The notes: generated by a model from the sequence alone, not told the origin. A stretch of 15,406 bases of DNA from Oscillospiraceae bacterium (GCA_019413245.1 DXNX01000019.1:8945-24350), one strand, 5' to 3'; shown: positions 7,908 to 14,808, counted from the stretch's first letter. Made by a program: numbers and translations.

Positions 7908-7948
7908 TGTCCGTACACCAATTTTCCGGCAAAGGCAGGTGATTCATC

Positions 7949-8560
7949 GTGCAGCAGGTTTTTCCCACTAAATCCAACCTGATGGCCACCAAGCGCAGTC
8001 TGGCGCTGGCCGAACAGGGCTATGAACTGATGGACCGCAAGCGCAACATTCTGGTGCGCGAGATGATGCGCCTGATCGACCGTGCCGCGTCGATTCAGGA
8101 TAAGATCAGTGCGTCCTATGCCGAAGCCTACGATGCTTTGCAGCGTGCCAACATCACGCTGGGCTCGGTGGGCGAGTTCACGGCCAGCGTGCCGGTGGAA
8201 CACGGGCTGGACATTGAGCTCCGCAGCGTCATGGGCGTGGAACTGCCCACCGTCAAGCTGGAGCCCACCGCCCCTCTGGGCCTGTATTACGGCCTGGAAT
8301 CCACCAACGGTCTGCTGGACAATGCCTACCTCAAGTTCAACGAAGTCAAGAAGCTGACCGTGGAACTGGCCGAGGTGGAAACCAGTGTCCTGCGTCTGGC
8401 GGAAGCCATCCGCAAGACGCAGAAGCGTGCCAACGCTCTGGGCAACGTGCAGATCCCGCAGATGGAATCCACCATCAAGGTCATCGACGAAGCGCTGTCC
8501 GAGAAGGAGCGCGAGGAGTTCAGCCGCCTCAAGGTCATCAAGAATCAGAAAAACGGATAA
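7949..8560 (+). CDS. ntpD: V/A-type ATP synthase subunit D (central shaft)
   Basis: The 203-residue product is the D subunit, the long antiparallel coiled coil that turns inside the A3B3 head (functionally like F-type gamma). The N-terminal helix begins VFPTKSNLMATKRSLALAEQ, aligning with the family pattern V-NPT-(R/K)-x-x-L followed by basic residues and a repeated Leu pattern. The C-terminal helix carries RANALGNVQIPQMESTIKVI and EREEFSRLKVIKNQK, both characteristic of D. The start is GTG 7949, preceded by AGGTGAT seven bases upstream. The internal ATG 7982 would delete the conserved first part of the helix. A 41-base gap follows ntpB. It is the last gene of the operon: stop TAA 8558-8560 is followed at once by a terminator. 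Confidence 0.93.
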   Translation: MQQVFPTKSNLMATKRSLALAEQGYELMDRKRNILVREMMRLIDRAASIQDKISASYAEAYDALQRANITLGSVGEFTASVPVEHGLDIELRSVMGVELPTVKLEPTAPLGLYYGLESTNGLLDNAYLKFNEVKKLTVELAEVETSVLRLAEAIRKTQKRANALGNVQIPQMESTIKVIDEALSEKEREEFSRLKVIKNQKNG

Positions 8561-8569
8561 TGCTTTTTC

Positions 8570-8606
8570 GGCCGCCGGCCCCTTCTGGGGGCAAGGCGGT
8601 CTTTTT
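8570..8606 (+). terminator. Rho-independent terminator of the ATPase operon
   Basis: GGCCGCC (8570-8576) pairs with GGCGGTC (8595-8601) with one G-T pair. Inside, CCCC and GGGG close a TTCT loop, and the run TTTTT (8602-8606) follows directly. It starts ten bases after the ntpD stop. Confidence 0.8.
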
Positions 8607-8621
8607 GCTTGAGCAGCAAAA

Positions 8622-8644
8622 GGCTCCCCTGTGCAAGGGGAGCC
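8622..8644. repeat. Perfect 8-bp inverted repeat, terminator-like on the minus strand
   Basis: GGCTCCCC and GGGGAGCC flank the seven-base loop TGTGCAA. On the plus strand no T-run follows. On the minus strand the stem is followed by TTTTGCTGC, so it could stop minus-strand transcription, although no minus-strand gene is visible nearby. Similar CTCCCC/GGGGAG hairpins are, from memory, common between genes in gut Clostridia. Confidence 0.5.
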
Positions 8645-8696
8645 TGGCTCTACTCCCGCGAGCATCCGTTCCCGGGAAATGGTATTAAATCCATTC

Positions 8697-8728
8697 CTTT
8701 CTCACCGGTCCCCAGACCGGTGAGAAGG
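8697..8728. repeat. Long near-perfect hairpin (14-bp stem)
   Basis: CTCACCGGTC (8701-8710) and GACCGGTGAG (8715-8724) form a perfect 10-bp stem around the loop CCCA. Four more pairs (CTTT with AAGG, one being T-G) extend it outward. No T-run follows on either strand, so it is not a standard terminator. It may be part of an interspersed repeat or a structured RNA. Confidence 0.65.
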
Positions 8729-8748
8729 CCGCCGCATCGGAACGGCGG
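8729..8748. repeat. Second hairpin, directly abutting the first
   Basis: CCGCCG (8729-8734) pairs with CGGCGG (8743-8748) across the loop CATCGGAA. It begins at the base after the preceding hairpin ends, so the two would stack if both form. Confidence 0.5.
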
Positions 8749-8757
8749 GACTTTTCG

Positions 8758-8781
8758 CTTCCTTTTGGTCACAAAAGGAAG
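8758..8781. repeat. Third hairpin of the cluster
   Basis: CTTCCTTTT (8758-8766) pairs perfectly with AAAAGGAAG (8773-8781) around GGTCAC, whose outer G and C can also pair, giving ten pairs and a four-base loop. No T-run follows on the plus strand. Confidence 0.6.
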
Positions 8782-8898
8782 GACTGAACGGCAAAATGTT
8801 GTCTGCTGGAAAATAACCAACAAACCAATCACACAAAACAAAACGAAAAACCAGCCGCCGCTCTTCGGCAAAAGCTGCGCTTTTCCCCCTCGGCCCAC

Positions 8899-8927
8899 TT
8901 GCCAAAAAAGCATGGCCGCGTTATAAT
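8899..8927 (+). promoter_or_regulatory. Sigma-A promoter of aspS
   Basis: TTGCCA (8899-8904) and a perfect TATAAT (8922-8927) are separated by exactly 17 bases. Transcription would start near 8934, giving a leader of only about 38 bases before the aspS ATG. An AGGGGAT ribosome site lies at 8957-8963. Such a leader is too short to hold a T-box. Confidence 0.85.
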
Positions 8928-8971
8928 TAAGTTTCAGCAAATAAGATTCCACCAAAAGGGGATAGAGAGTT

Positions 8972-10753
8972 ATGGAAACGATGGGCAATCTGCGCCGCAC
9001 CAACTACTGCGGCGAAGTCAGCCTGGCCGATGCGGGAAAGGAAATGACCGTTTGCGGTTCGATCGCCCGCGCCCGTGACAAGGGCGGCATCATTTTTGCC
9101 GACCTGCGCGACACCACCGGCATTCTGCAGATGGTATTTGACGAGGATACGCCCAAGGACGTGTTTGCCAAGGCCGAAAGCCTGAAGAGCGAATATGTGG
9201 TCATTGCCCGGGGCACTCTGCGGGAGCGCGCCGCCAAGACCGACAAGATCGCCACCGGCGACGTGGAACTGTACGTCAGCGAACTGCGGGTGCTGAGCGA
9301 AGCCCAGACCCCGCCCTTCGAAATCCGCGACGGCATCAACGTCAACGATGACCTGCGTCTGCGTTACCGCTATCTGGACCTGCGCCGTCCGTCCATGCAC
9401 GAACCCATCGTGATGCGCTCCAAGATCTGCCAGGTCGTGCGCAACTACTTCTATGAGCAGCATTTCTGTGAGATCGAGACCCCGACCCTGATCAAGTCCA
9501 CCCCGGAAGGCGCCCGTGACTATCTGGTGCCCAGCCGTGTGCAGCCCGGCCATTTTTATGCCCTGCCCCAGAGCCCGCAGCTGTACAAGCAGATCCTGAT
9601 GCTGTCCGGCTTTGACCGTTACTTCCAGGTCGCCCGCTGCTACCGTGACGAGGACCTGCGCGCCGACCGTCAGCCTGAGTTCACCCAGATCGATGAGGAG
9701 CTGTCCTTCGTCACCGAAGACGACATCATGACCATCAACGAGGGCCTCATCAAGCGTCTGTGGAAAGAGGTCCTGAACATCGACGTGCCCACTCCCTTTG
9801 TGCGTATGCCCTGGGACGAGGCCATGGGCCGCTTCGGTTCCGATAAGCCGGATACCCGCTTCGGCCTGGAGATCCAGGATGTGAGCAGCGTCTTTGCCGG
9901 CACCGACTTCAAGCCCTTCGCCGATGCCCTGGCCGCCGGCGGCACCATCCGTGCCATCAACGCCAAGGGCATGGCGGACCGCCTGACCCGCAAGAACATC
10001 GACAAGCTGGGCGAGGTCGCCAAGACCTACGGTGCCAAGGGTCTGGCTTACAGCCGCCTGACCGCCGAGAACACCACCTCCAGCTTTGAAAAGTTCCTCA
10101 CCGAGGAAGAAAAGGCTGCCCTGTACCAGGCTCTGGGTGCCGAGACCGGCGACGTGCTGCTGCTGGTCAGCGACACCGACTGGGTGCGCGCCTGCACCGC
10201 CCTGGGCCAGGTCCGTCTGGAGATCGGCCGCAAGTACGAGCTCATCGACAAGGACGCCTTCAACTTCCTGTGGGTGGTGGACTTCCCGCTGTTTGAGTAC
10301 AGCGAGCAGGAAGGCCGCTGGATGGCCATGCACCATCCCTTCACCATGCCCAAGCCCGAGGACCTGGACAAGGTGGAGAGCGACCCGGGTGCCTGCCGTG
10401 CTCTGGCCTACGACATCGTGCTGAACGGTGTTGAGCTGGGCGGCGGTTCCATCCGTATCAACGACCCTGCCCTGCAGGACCGCATGTTCCGTGCCCTGGG
10501 CTTCACCGAAGAAAAGGCCCGGGAGAGCTTCGGCTTCCTGATGGATGCCTACAAGTTCGGTGCACCCCCGCACGGCGGTATGGCCTACGGCCTGGACCGT
10601 CTGGTCATGCTGATGCTGAAGAAGGACTCCATCCGGGATGTCATTGCCTTCCCGAAGGTGCAGAACGCCGGCGAACCCATGTCCGGTGCGCCTGACGTGG
10701 TGGACCCGAAACAGCTGAAGGACCTGTCCATCGCTCTGGTGGACAACCAGTAA
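8972..10753 (+). CDS. aspS: Aspartyl-tRNA synthetase, bacterial type
   Basis: This class IIb synthetase charges tRNA with aspartate in the cytoplasm. At 593 residues it has the usual bacterial length and domain order: an N-terminal OB-fold anticodon domain (about 1-110, CGSIARARDKGGIIFADLRD), the catalytic core interrupted by a bacterial GAD insertion (about 290-420), and the C-terminal part of the core. Visible landmarks are RYRYLDLRRP (131-140), the flipping-loop and Asp-site region TPEGARDYLVPSR, motif 2 ARCYRDEDLRADRQPEFTQI (221-240), GRFGSDKPDTRFG, and motif 3 GGMAYGLDRLVMLML near the end. Residue 37 is Lys in RDKGG, a position linked in some bacteria to whether the enzyme also charges tRNA-Asn; Lys does not decide it. 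It is monocistronic by its own promoter and terminator. Confidence 0.97.
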   Translation: METMGNLRRTNYCGEVSLADAGKEMTVCGSIARARDKGGIIFADLRDTTGILQMVFDEDTPKDVFAKAESLKSEYVVIARGTLRERAAKTDKIATGDVELYVSELRVLSEAQTPPFEIRDGINVNDDLRLRYRYLDLRRPSMHEPIVMRSKICQVVRNYFYEQHFCEIETPTLIKSTPEGARDYLVPSRVQPGHFYALPQSPQLYKQILMLSGFDRYFQVARCYRDEDLRADRQPEFTQIDEELSFVTEDDIMTINEGLIKRLWKEVLNIDVPTPFVRMPWDEAMGRFGSDKPDTRFGLEIQDVSSVFAGTDFKPFADALAAGGTIRAINAKGMADRLTRKNIDKLGEVAKTYGAKGLAYSRLTAENTTSSFEKFLTEEEKAALYQALGAETGDVLLLVSDTDWVRACTALGQVRLEIGRKYELIDKDAFNFLWVVDFPLFEYSEQEGRWMAMHHPFTMPKPEDLDKVESDPGACRALAYDIVLNGVELGGGSIRINDPALQDRMFRALGFTEEKARESFGFLMDAYKFGAPPHGGMAYGLDRLVMLMLKKDSIRDVIAFPKVQNAGEPMSGAPDVVDPKQLKDLSIALVDNQ

Positions 10754-10787
10754 TCAATTGAATAAGGACCCGCCGCCGGGTGGGTTA

Positions 10788-10849
10788 TACAAAGCGCTGG
10801 GCTTTGCGTCGTAGGCCATTGAAGACGTAAAGCACCGGCGCTTTTTGTA
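10788..10849 (+). terminator. Composite long-hairpin terminator after aspS
   Basis: The inner stem GCTTTGCGTC (10801-10810) pairs with GACGTAAAGC (10824-10833), nine pairs plus one G-T. An outer stem GCGC (10794-10797) pairs with GCGC (10838-10841), and flanking AAA faces the run TTTTT (10842-10846). The A-run opposite the T-run means it could also act weakly on the minus strand. It lies 34 bases after the aspS stop. Confidence 0.75.
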
Positions 10850-10900
10850 TGTTCGGCCCGGCGCGGGGGCAAACTGACAAGAAAAAAGGAGATTCGACCC

Positions 10901-12241
10901 ATGAAACCCCATACTCCGGCCCTGGGGGCCGAATTCGGACGCTACGCCGTGCTCAGCGTGCTGGGCATGATGGCGGTATCCTGCTATATCCTGGCCGACA
11001 CCTTCTTTGTGGCCCAGGGCCTGGGCAGCGAAGGTCTGGCTGCTCTGAACCTGGCCATTCCCGTTTATAACATCATCCACGGCATCGGCCTGCTGCTGGG
11101 CATGGGCGGCGCCACCCGGTTCTCGGTGCTCAAAAGCCAGCAGGCCCACGACGAGGCCAACGTGGTCTATACCCACACCCTGGCCATGGCGGCGGCCGCG
11201 GCGGTGGTGTTCGTTCTGGCCGGGCTGACGGTCCCCGGCCCGCTGGCGGCCCTGCTGGGGGCCGAGGGCACCGTCCACACCATGACCACCACCTACCTGC
11301 GGGTGCTGCTGCTCTTTGCCCCGGCTTTCGTTTTCAACGATGTGCTGCAATGCTATGTGCGCAACGACGGCGCGCCCCAGCTTTCCATGGCCGCCACCGT
11401 TACCGGCAGCCTGGCCAACATCGTCATGGACTATATCTTTATCTTCCCCTGCGGGCTGGGCATCCTGGGCGCCGTGCTGGCCACCGGATTTTCGCCGGTC
11501 ATCGGTATTCTGATCCAGGCGCCCCACTGGTTCAGTGCCCGCTGCGGCTTCCGCCCGGTGTGTACCCGGCCCAGCCGCCGCACTGCCGCCCGCATTGCCG
11601 CACTGGGTGTGCCCTCCCTGCTGGACCAGCTTTCCGGGGCGGTGGTCATGGTCACCTTCAACTTCCTGATTCTGCGCCTGGCGGGCAACACCGGCGTGGC
11701 GGCCTACGGCGTGGTGGCCAACCTGTCTTTGGTGGTGCTGGCGGTGTATTCCGGCCTGGCCCAGGGTATGCAGCCCCTGGTCAGCCGGGCCTGGGGCCAT
11801 GGACAGCGGCCCGACCTCTTCCGGCTGCTGCGTTACGCCCTGCTGAGCATGGCTGCGGTGTCGGCGGTGCTGTATCTGGGCATTTTTGTGGGGGCCGGCA
11901 CCATCGCCGGTGTGTTCAACAGTGAGGCCGACCCTACCCTGCAGGCCATCGCGGTGCAGGGACTGCGGCTCTACTTCGTCGGTGCACCCTTTGCCGGGGC
12001 CAACGTGATTCTGTGCCTCTGGTTCACCTCGGTGGAGCGCCCGGTGCCCGCCCAGACCATCTCTCTGCTGCGGGGCCTGTTTGTCATCGTGCCGGTCGCC
12101 CTGCTGTTGGCCGCCGTCTTCGGGATGACCGGCGTGTGGCTGGCCTTCCCGGTGAGTGAGTGCCTGGTCAGCCTGGTGTCCTGCGGGCTGTTCCTGCGCT
12201 GCCGGAACAAGCTGTATCCCCTGTCCCGGGAAACCCCGTAA
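10901..12241 (+). CDS. MATE family multidrug/toxin efflux transporter
   Basis: The 446-residue product is almost wholly hydrophobic with about 12 membrane helices in two six-helix halves, as in the MATE family, which exports cationic drugs and metabolites in exchange for Na+ or H+. TM1 holds the family pattern CYILADTFFVAQGLGSEGLA with D33, matching the DTxFVG-type stretch common in MATE proteins. Further family-like segments are LNLAIPVYNIIHGIGLLLGMGGA and, in the second half, LVVLAVYSGLAQGMQPLVSRAWGHG, the equivalent region. Its cargo cannot be told from sequence. ATG 10901 follows AAGGAG at about 10886-10891 with good spacing. I found no convincing promoter between the aspS terminator and this site, so it may rely on a weak promoter or readthrough. 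No regulator gene lies beside it. Confidence 0.9.
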   Translation: MKPHTPALGAEFGRYAVLSVLGMMAVSCYILADTFFVAQGLGSEGLAALNLAIPVYNIIHGIGLLLGMGGATRFSVLKSQQAHDEANVVYTHTLAMAAAAAVVFVLAGLTVPGPLAALLGAEGTVHTMTTTYLRVLLLFAPAFVFNDVLQCYVRNDGAPQLSMAATVTGSLANIVMDYIFIFPCGLGILGAVLATGFSPVIGILIQAPHWFSARCGFRPVCTRPSRRTAARIAALGVPSLLDQLSGAVVMVTFNFLILRLAGNTGVAAYGVVANLSLVVLAVYSGLAQGMQPLVSRAWGHGQRPDLFRLLRYALLSMAAVSAVLYLGIFVGAGTIAGVFNSEADPTLQAIAVQGLRLYFVGAPFAGANVILCLWFTSVERPVPAQTISLLRGLFVIVPVALLLAAVFGMTGVWLAFPVSECLVSLVSCGLFLRCRNKLYPLSRETP

Positions 12242-12246
12242 CCACA

Positions 12247-12281
12247 AAAAGCCCCCGCGGCCGTATGGCCGCGGGGGTTTT
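12247..12281. terminator. Bidirectional terminator between the convergent MATE and DUF4349 genes
   Basis: CCCCCGCGGCC (12252-12262) and GGCCGCGGGGG (12267-12277) form a perfect 11-bp stem with loop GTAT. TTTT follows on the plus strand, and AAAAAG precedes the stem, giving CTTTTT on the minus strand. It serves both genes, whose stops are about 60 bases apart. Confidence 0.9.
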
Positions 12282-12304
12282 GCCTTGCTTATAAGGGAGA
12301 GGGG

Positions 12305-13357
12305 TCAGTATTTCGGGGTGCCTTCCTCCGGCTTGGGCGGTTCGGAGGCGGCAGGCGCATCCTTGGGAGCCTCCGGTGCGGGGGTGACGGGGTAGGTGTA
12401 GGGAGCGCCTTTGGAGTGGGCGGCCTGGCGGGCAGCGGCCCGGGCTTCCCGACGGGCACGGCGGGCCGGACGGGTGACGAGCAGCACAATGACCACGATC
12501 ACCGCCACAACGACCAGCGGCCACATGTAGACAAGCGCCAGGACCAGGCCCTGCATAAAGTCCACAAAGCCGTCCCAGCCGTCGCCAAAGGCCCGGCCCA
12601 GCTTTTCCCCGAAGGTGGCGGGGGTGGCCGGGGTCAGGTCGGCCACTTCATACAGGGAGATGTCCACGGTGGAGTAGGTGATCTGGTCGTCCATGGCGCG
12701 CAGCTGCCGGGTGTAGTTCTCGATCTCATACTGCACGTCCGAAAGCTGACTTTCGATCTCCAGCAGGTCGGCGGTGGTTTCGGCCTTCTCGGCCAGGGCG
12801 TTCAGCCGGTCCCGCTGGCTTTCCAGCGCGGCCAGACGGGCTTCCACATCCACATACCCGGCGGTGATGTCGTTGGCGTCCTCGCTCAGATACCGCTGGT
12901 TGCCCGCCTTGCCGGCGGATTCCAGAAATGCCCGGTAGTTGTCGGCGGGGACCCGCACGGTGCAGTACAGGCTGCGGTCCCGGTCCTCGGCGGTGCCGTT
13001 CTGGCTGCTGTGTTCCAGGTATCCGCCCTGGGCCTCCACGGCGGCAAGCAGAGCGGTGCGGGCGGCGTCAAAGTCGGTGGCTTCCAGCTCCAGGCTGGCG
13101 GTGTACACGATCTTGCGGGCGCTCTCACTGGTGGCATTGGGGTCCAGGGTCACCGGCCCGGTGCCGGAGGTATCCCCGGCGCCGGCTTCCCCGGTCACTT
13201 CCTCGGACATCAGGTTCTCCTGGGGCATGGCGGCTTCGGTGTCGGCGGCGCCGGCAAACTTGTCCGTGCTGGAAGCACCGCAGGCGGTCACGGTCAGGGC
13301 CAGCACCAGAGCGGTCAGGCCCGCGGTCAGGCGGGCGGACCAACAGGTTCGTTTCAT
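12305..13357 (-). CDS. DUF4349 domain lipoprotein with C-terminal membrane helix
   Basis: This is a 350-residue cell-surface protein of unknown function. Residues 1-26 are a lipoprotein signal (MKRT, a hydrophobic core, then TVTAC with C26 as lipid site). A Gly/Thr/Glu-rich linker runs to about 78. The DUF4349 domain follows: RKIVYTASLELEATDFDAA, GGYLEHS, CTVRVPADNY, then a coiled coil (about 170-225, ARLAALESQRDRLNALAEKA) and STVDISLYE. Residues 271-294 are a membrane helix. The basic RPARRARREARAAAR after it and a Pro/Glu-rich tail should face the cytoplasm. The start is the ATG at 13357, preceded on the minus strand by AAGGAGGA; an ATG nine codons upstream (13384) has no ribosome site. It is a single gene with its own promoter and a shared downstream terminator. 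Confidence 0.85.
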   Translation of the reverse strand: MKRTCWSARLTAGLTALVLALTVTACGASSTDKFAGAADTEAAMPQENLMSEEVTGEAGAGDTSGTGPVTLDPNATSESARKIVYTASLELEATDFDAARTALLAAVEAQGGYLEHSSQNGTAEDRDRSLYCTVRVPADNYRAFLESAGKAGNQRYLSEDANDITAGYVDVEARLAALESQRDRLNALAEKAETTADLLEIESQLSDVQYEIENYTRQLRAMDDQITYSTVDISLYEVADLTPATPATFGEKLGRAFGDGWDGFVDFMQGLVLALVYMWPLVVVAVIVVIVLLVTRPARRARREARAAARQAAHSKGAPYTYPVTPAPEAPKDAPAASEPPKPEEGTPKY

Positions 13358-13363
13358 CGGTAT

Positions 13364-13371
13364 TCCTCCTT
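13364..13371 (-). promoter_or_regulatory. Ribosome binding site deciding the DUF4349 start
   Basis: On the minus strand AAGGAGGA lies six bases before the ATG at 13357-13355. Its strength rules in this ATG over the upstream in-frame ATG at 13384 and places the lipobox at a normal distance from the N-terminus. Confidence 0.75.
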
Positions 13372-13396
13372 TTTCAGGGGTCATTTCCTTGTCACC

Positions 13397-13405
13397 AGTA
13401 TAACA
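13397..13405 (-). promoter_or_regulatory. Extended -10 promoter of the DUF4349 gene
   Basis: Read on the minus strand, TGT TATACT is an extended -10 element (TGn plus five of six consensus bases). No good -35 lies 16-18 bases upstream, which an extended -10 can tolerate; a TTGTAA is present but 23 bases away. The start would be near 13390, giving a leader of about 33 bases. Confidence 0.55.
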
Positions 13406-13440
13406 CGCAAAAATGGGCGGTCGCGTTACAATTTGATGCC

Positions 13441-13479
13441 AAAAACAAAGCGGGAACGCCTTTTTTCGGCGTTCCCGCT
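13441..13479 (-). terminator. Rho-independent terminator of hisS
   Basis: AGCGGGAACGCC (13449-13460) and GGCGTTCCCGCT (13468-13479) form a perfect 12-bp stem with a seven-base loop. On the minus strand the stem is followed by TTGTTTTT. It starts about 19 bases past the hisS stop. Confidence 0.85.
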
Positions 13480-13497
13480 AAATGCTTGTGCTGTTTT

Positions 13498-14748
13498 TCA
13501 GCCCTTTTGCCCAAGGGGCTTGATATCGTCATTGTCCGCGAAGGCGGCGGCGTTGAATCCGGCGGCCTCCAGGGTGCCGAACTGCTTGCCCAGCTTCTTG
13601 GCCTGGGGCAGCACGGTCACGTCGTAGTCGGCGCGCAGGCGCTCGGCCTTGGTCAGCACGTCGGCAAAGTCGGCTTCGGGCAGATAGAGCAGAGCCAGCT
13701 TGGGCTTGGCACCGGGGATGGTGTAGCCCTGTTCCAGCAGGATGCCGCAGACGCGCTCGAACCCGATGGAGAAGCCCACGGCCGGGACCGTCTGGCCGAT
13801 GAACTTGCCCACCATGTTGTCGTAGCGGCCGCCGCCGGCCACAGCCCCGGAGAACTGCGGGCAGGTGACCTCAAACACCATGCCGGTGTAGTAGCCCTGG
13901 CCGCGCACCAGGCTGGGGCAATAGGCCACGCCGTAGCGCCCGGCGGCCAGCTTTTCGGCGGTGGCCAGCACATAGCGCAGGTCGGCGGTCAGCTCGGGGC
14001 CCTGCTCACCGCAGGCGGCGGTGACGGCCTCCAGGCTGAAGTCGCCCCCGCGCAGGAAGGCGTCCAGAGCGGAGATGGCCTCGGTGGGGAAGCCCTTCTC
14101 CTCCAGTTCGCTCCGCACGCCGTCGGCGCCGATCTTGTCCAGCTTGTCAAAGCTGATGCAGACGGAATCCAGGGTGTCTTCCGCAAAGCCCATGCCCGCC
14201 AGCATGGCCCGCAGGATGCGGCGGTCGTTGATGTTTACGGTGAAGCCGGAGAAGCCGATGCGCAGCAGCGCCCGGGCGGTCACATCGATGAGTTCCACCT
14301 CGGCGTTGGGGCTGGAATCACCCAGGATGTCGATGTCGCACTGGACGAATTCCCGCAGGCGGCCCTTCTGGGGGCGCTCGGCGCGGTAGACGCGGTCGGT
14401 CTGGATGACCTTGAAGGGATGGGGCAGGGAATTGCGGTTGGCGGCGTAGTAGCGGGACAGGGGCAGGGTCAGATCGTACCGCAGGCCCATGTCCGAAAGC
14501 TGGGCTTCATCCCCGCTGCGCAAGGCGGCGGCCAGCTTTTCGCCGCGTTTCAGGACCTTGAAGATCAGGTTCAGGTTGTCGCCGCCGTCGCTCTTGTTCA
14601 GGTTTTCCATGTCTTCCAGGATGGGGGTAGAAATGCGCTGGAACCCGGCGGCACGGTAGGTAGCCAGGATCTCGGCCTGGATGTGGTCGCGCAGGGCCTG
14701 CTCTTTGGGCAGAAGATCGCGCATGCCTTTCAAGGGTTGGGTTTTCAT
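13498..14748 (-). CDS. hisS: Histidyl-tRNA synthetase
   Basis: This class II synthetase attaches histidine to tRNA-His in the cytoplasm. The 416 residues include the N-terminal KGMRDLLPKE, motif 1 region YRAAGFQRISTPILED, YDLTLPLSRYYA (91-102), motif 2 YRAERPQKGRLREFVQCDID (121-140), the histidine-site signature SLVRGQGYYTGMVFEV (279-294, commonly RGLDYY) and motif 3 GFSIGFERV (325-333). The C-terminal anticodon-binding domain (about 350-416) has KAERLRADYDVTVLPQAKKLGKQF-type helices but ends early at DDIKPLGQKG. A HisZ-type regulatory paralogue is less likely because motif 2 is intact and no hisG is nearby. On the minus strand AAGGAG lies ten bases before the ATG. The gene has its own promoter and terminator. 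Confidence 0.93.
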   Translation of the reverse strand: MKTQPLKGMRDLLPKEQALRDHIQAEILATYRAAGFQRISTPILEDMENLNKSDGGDNLNLIFKVLKRGEKLAAALRSGDEAQLSDMGLRYDLTLPLSRYYAANRNSLPHPFKVIQTDRVYRAERPQKGRLREFVQCDIDILGDSSPNAEVELIDVTARALLRIGFSGFTVNINDRRILRAMLAGMGFAEDTLDSVCISFDKLDKIGADGVRSELEEKGFPTEAISALDAFLRGGDFSLEAVTAACGEQGPELTADLRYVLATAEKLAAGRYGVAYCPSLVRGQGYYTGMVFEVTCPQFSGAVAGGGRYDNMVGKFIGQTVPAVGFSIGFERVCGILLEQGYTIPGAKPKLALLYLPEADFADVLTKAERLRADYDVTVLPQAKKLGKQFGTLEAAGFNAAAFADNDDIKPLGQKG

Positions 14749-14808
14749 AGCTCGGCAGCTCCTTACTCTATTTGAAATGTCCGCACAGACGGCGGGAAAT
14801 GGCTTGTC

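Larger units (their letters stand above)
8645..8898. other. Gene-free, palindrome-rich spacer upstream of aspS
   Basis: This is the main part of the 411-base gap between ntpD and aspS. It holds the 10-base palindrome TTCCCGGGAA (8669-8678), a short repeat AATGG/CCATT (8678-8695), three consecutive hairpins (8697-8781, listed separately), an A/C-rich, G-poor tract (8810-8852) and a small AAAAGC/GCTTTT hairpin (8870-8884). Open frames here lack ribosome sites and coding-like composition, so I call no gene. No T-box motif is visible. Confidence 0.6.

Noticed and set aside
8561..8971. T-box riboswitch before aspS
   Set aside because: There is no GGTGG-ACCGCG-type antiterminator motif, no terminator near the aspS start, and the promoter lies only about 45 bases upstream of the ATG.
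8609..9003. Small frames on both strands in the spacer before aspS
   Set aside because: They translate through several hairpins and the aspS promoter, have no ribosome site and show no family likeness. They look like translated repeat sequence.
4708..10573. Other long antisense frames over ntpA, ntpB and aspS (up to about 550 codons)
   Set aside because: They have the same cause. They lack ribosome sites, have odd Gly/His/Gln/Val composition, and cover strongly conserved genes on the plus strand.
13498..14748. HisZ, the regulatory subunit of ATP phosphoribosyltransferase
   Set aside because: Motif 2 (ERPQKGR) and the histidine signature Arg-Gly are retained, an anticodon-domain-like C-terminus is present, and no hisG or other histidine biosynthesis gene is adjacent.
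12416..14775. Long plus-strand frames over the DUF4349 and hisS genes
   Set aside because: They run opposite to well-supported minus-strand genes, include low-complexity Arg/Pro or Gly/Val/Gln products, and cross the hisS terminator.
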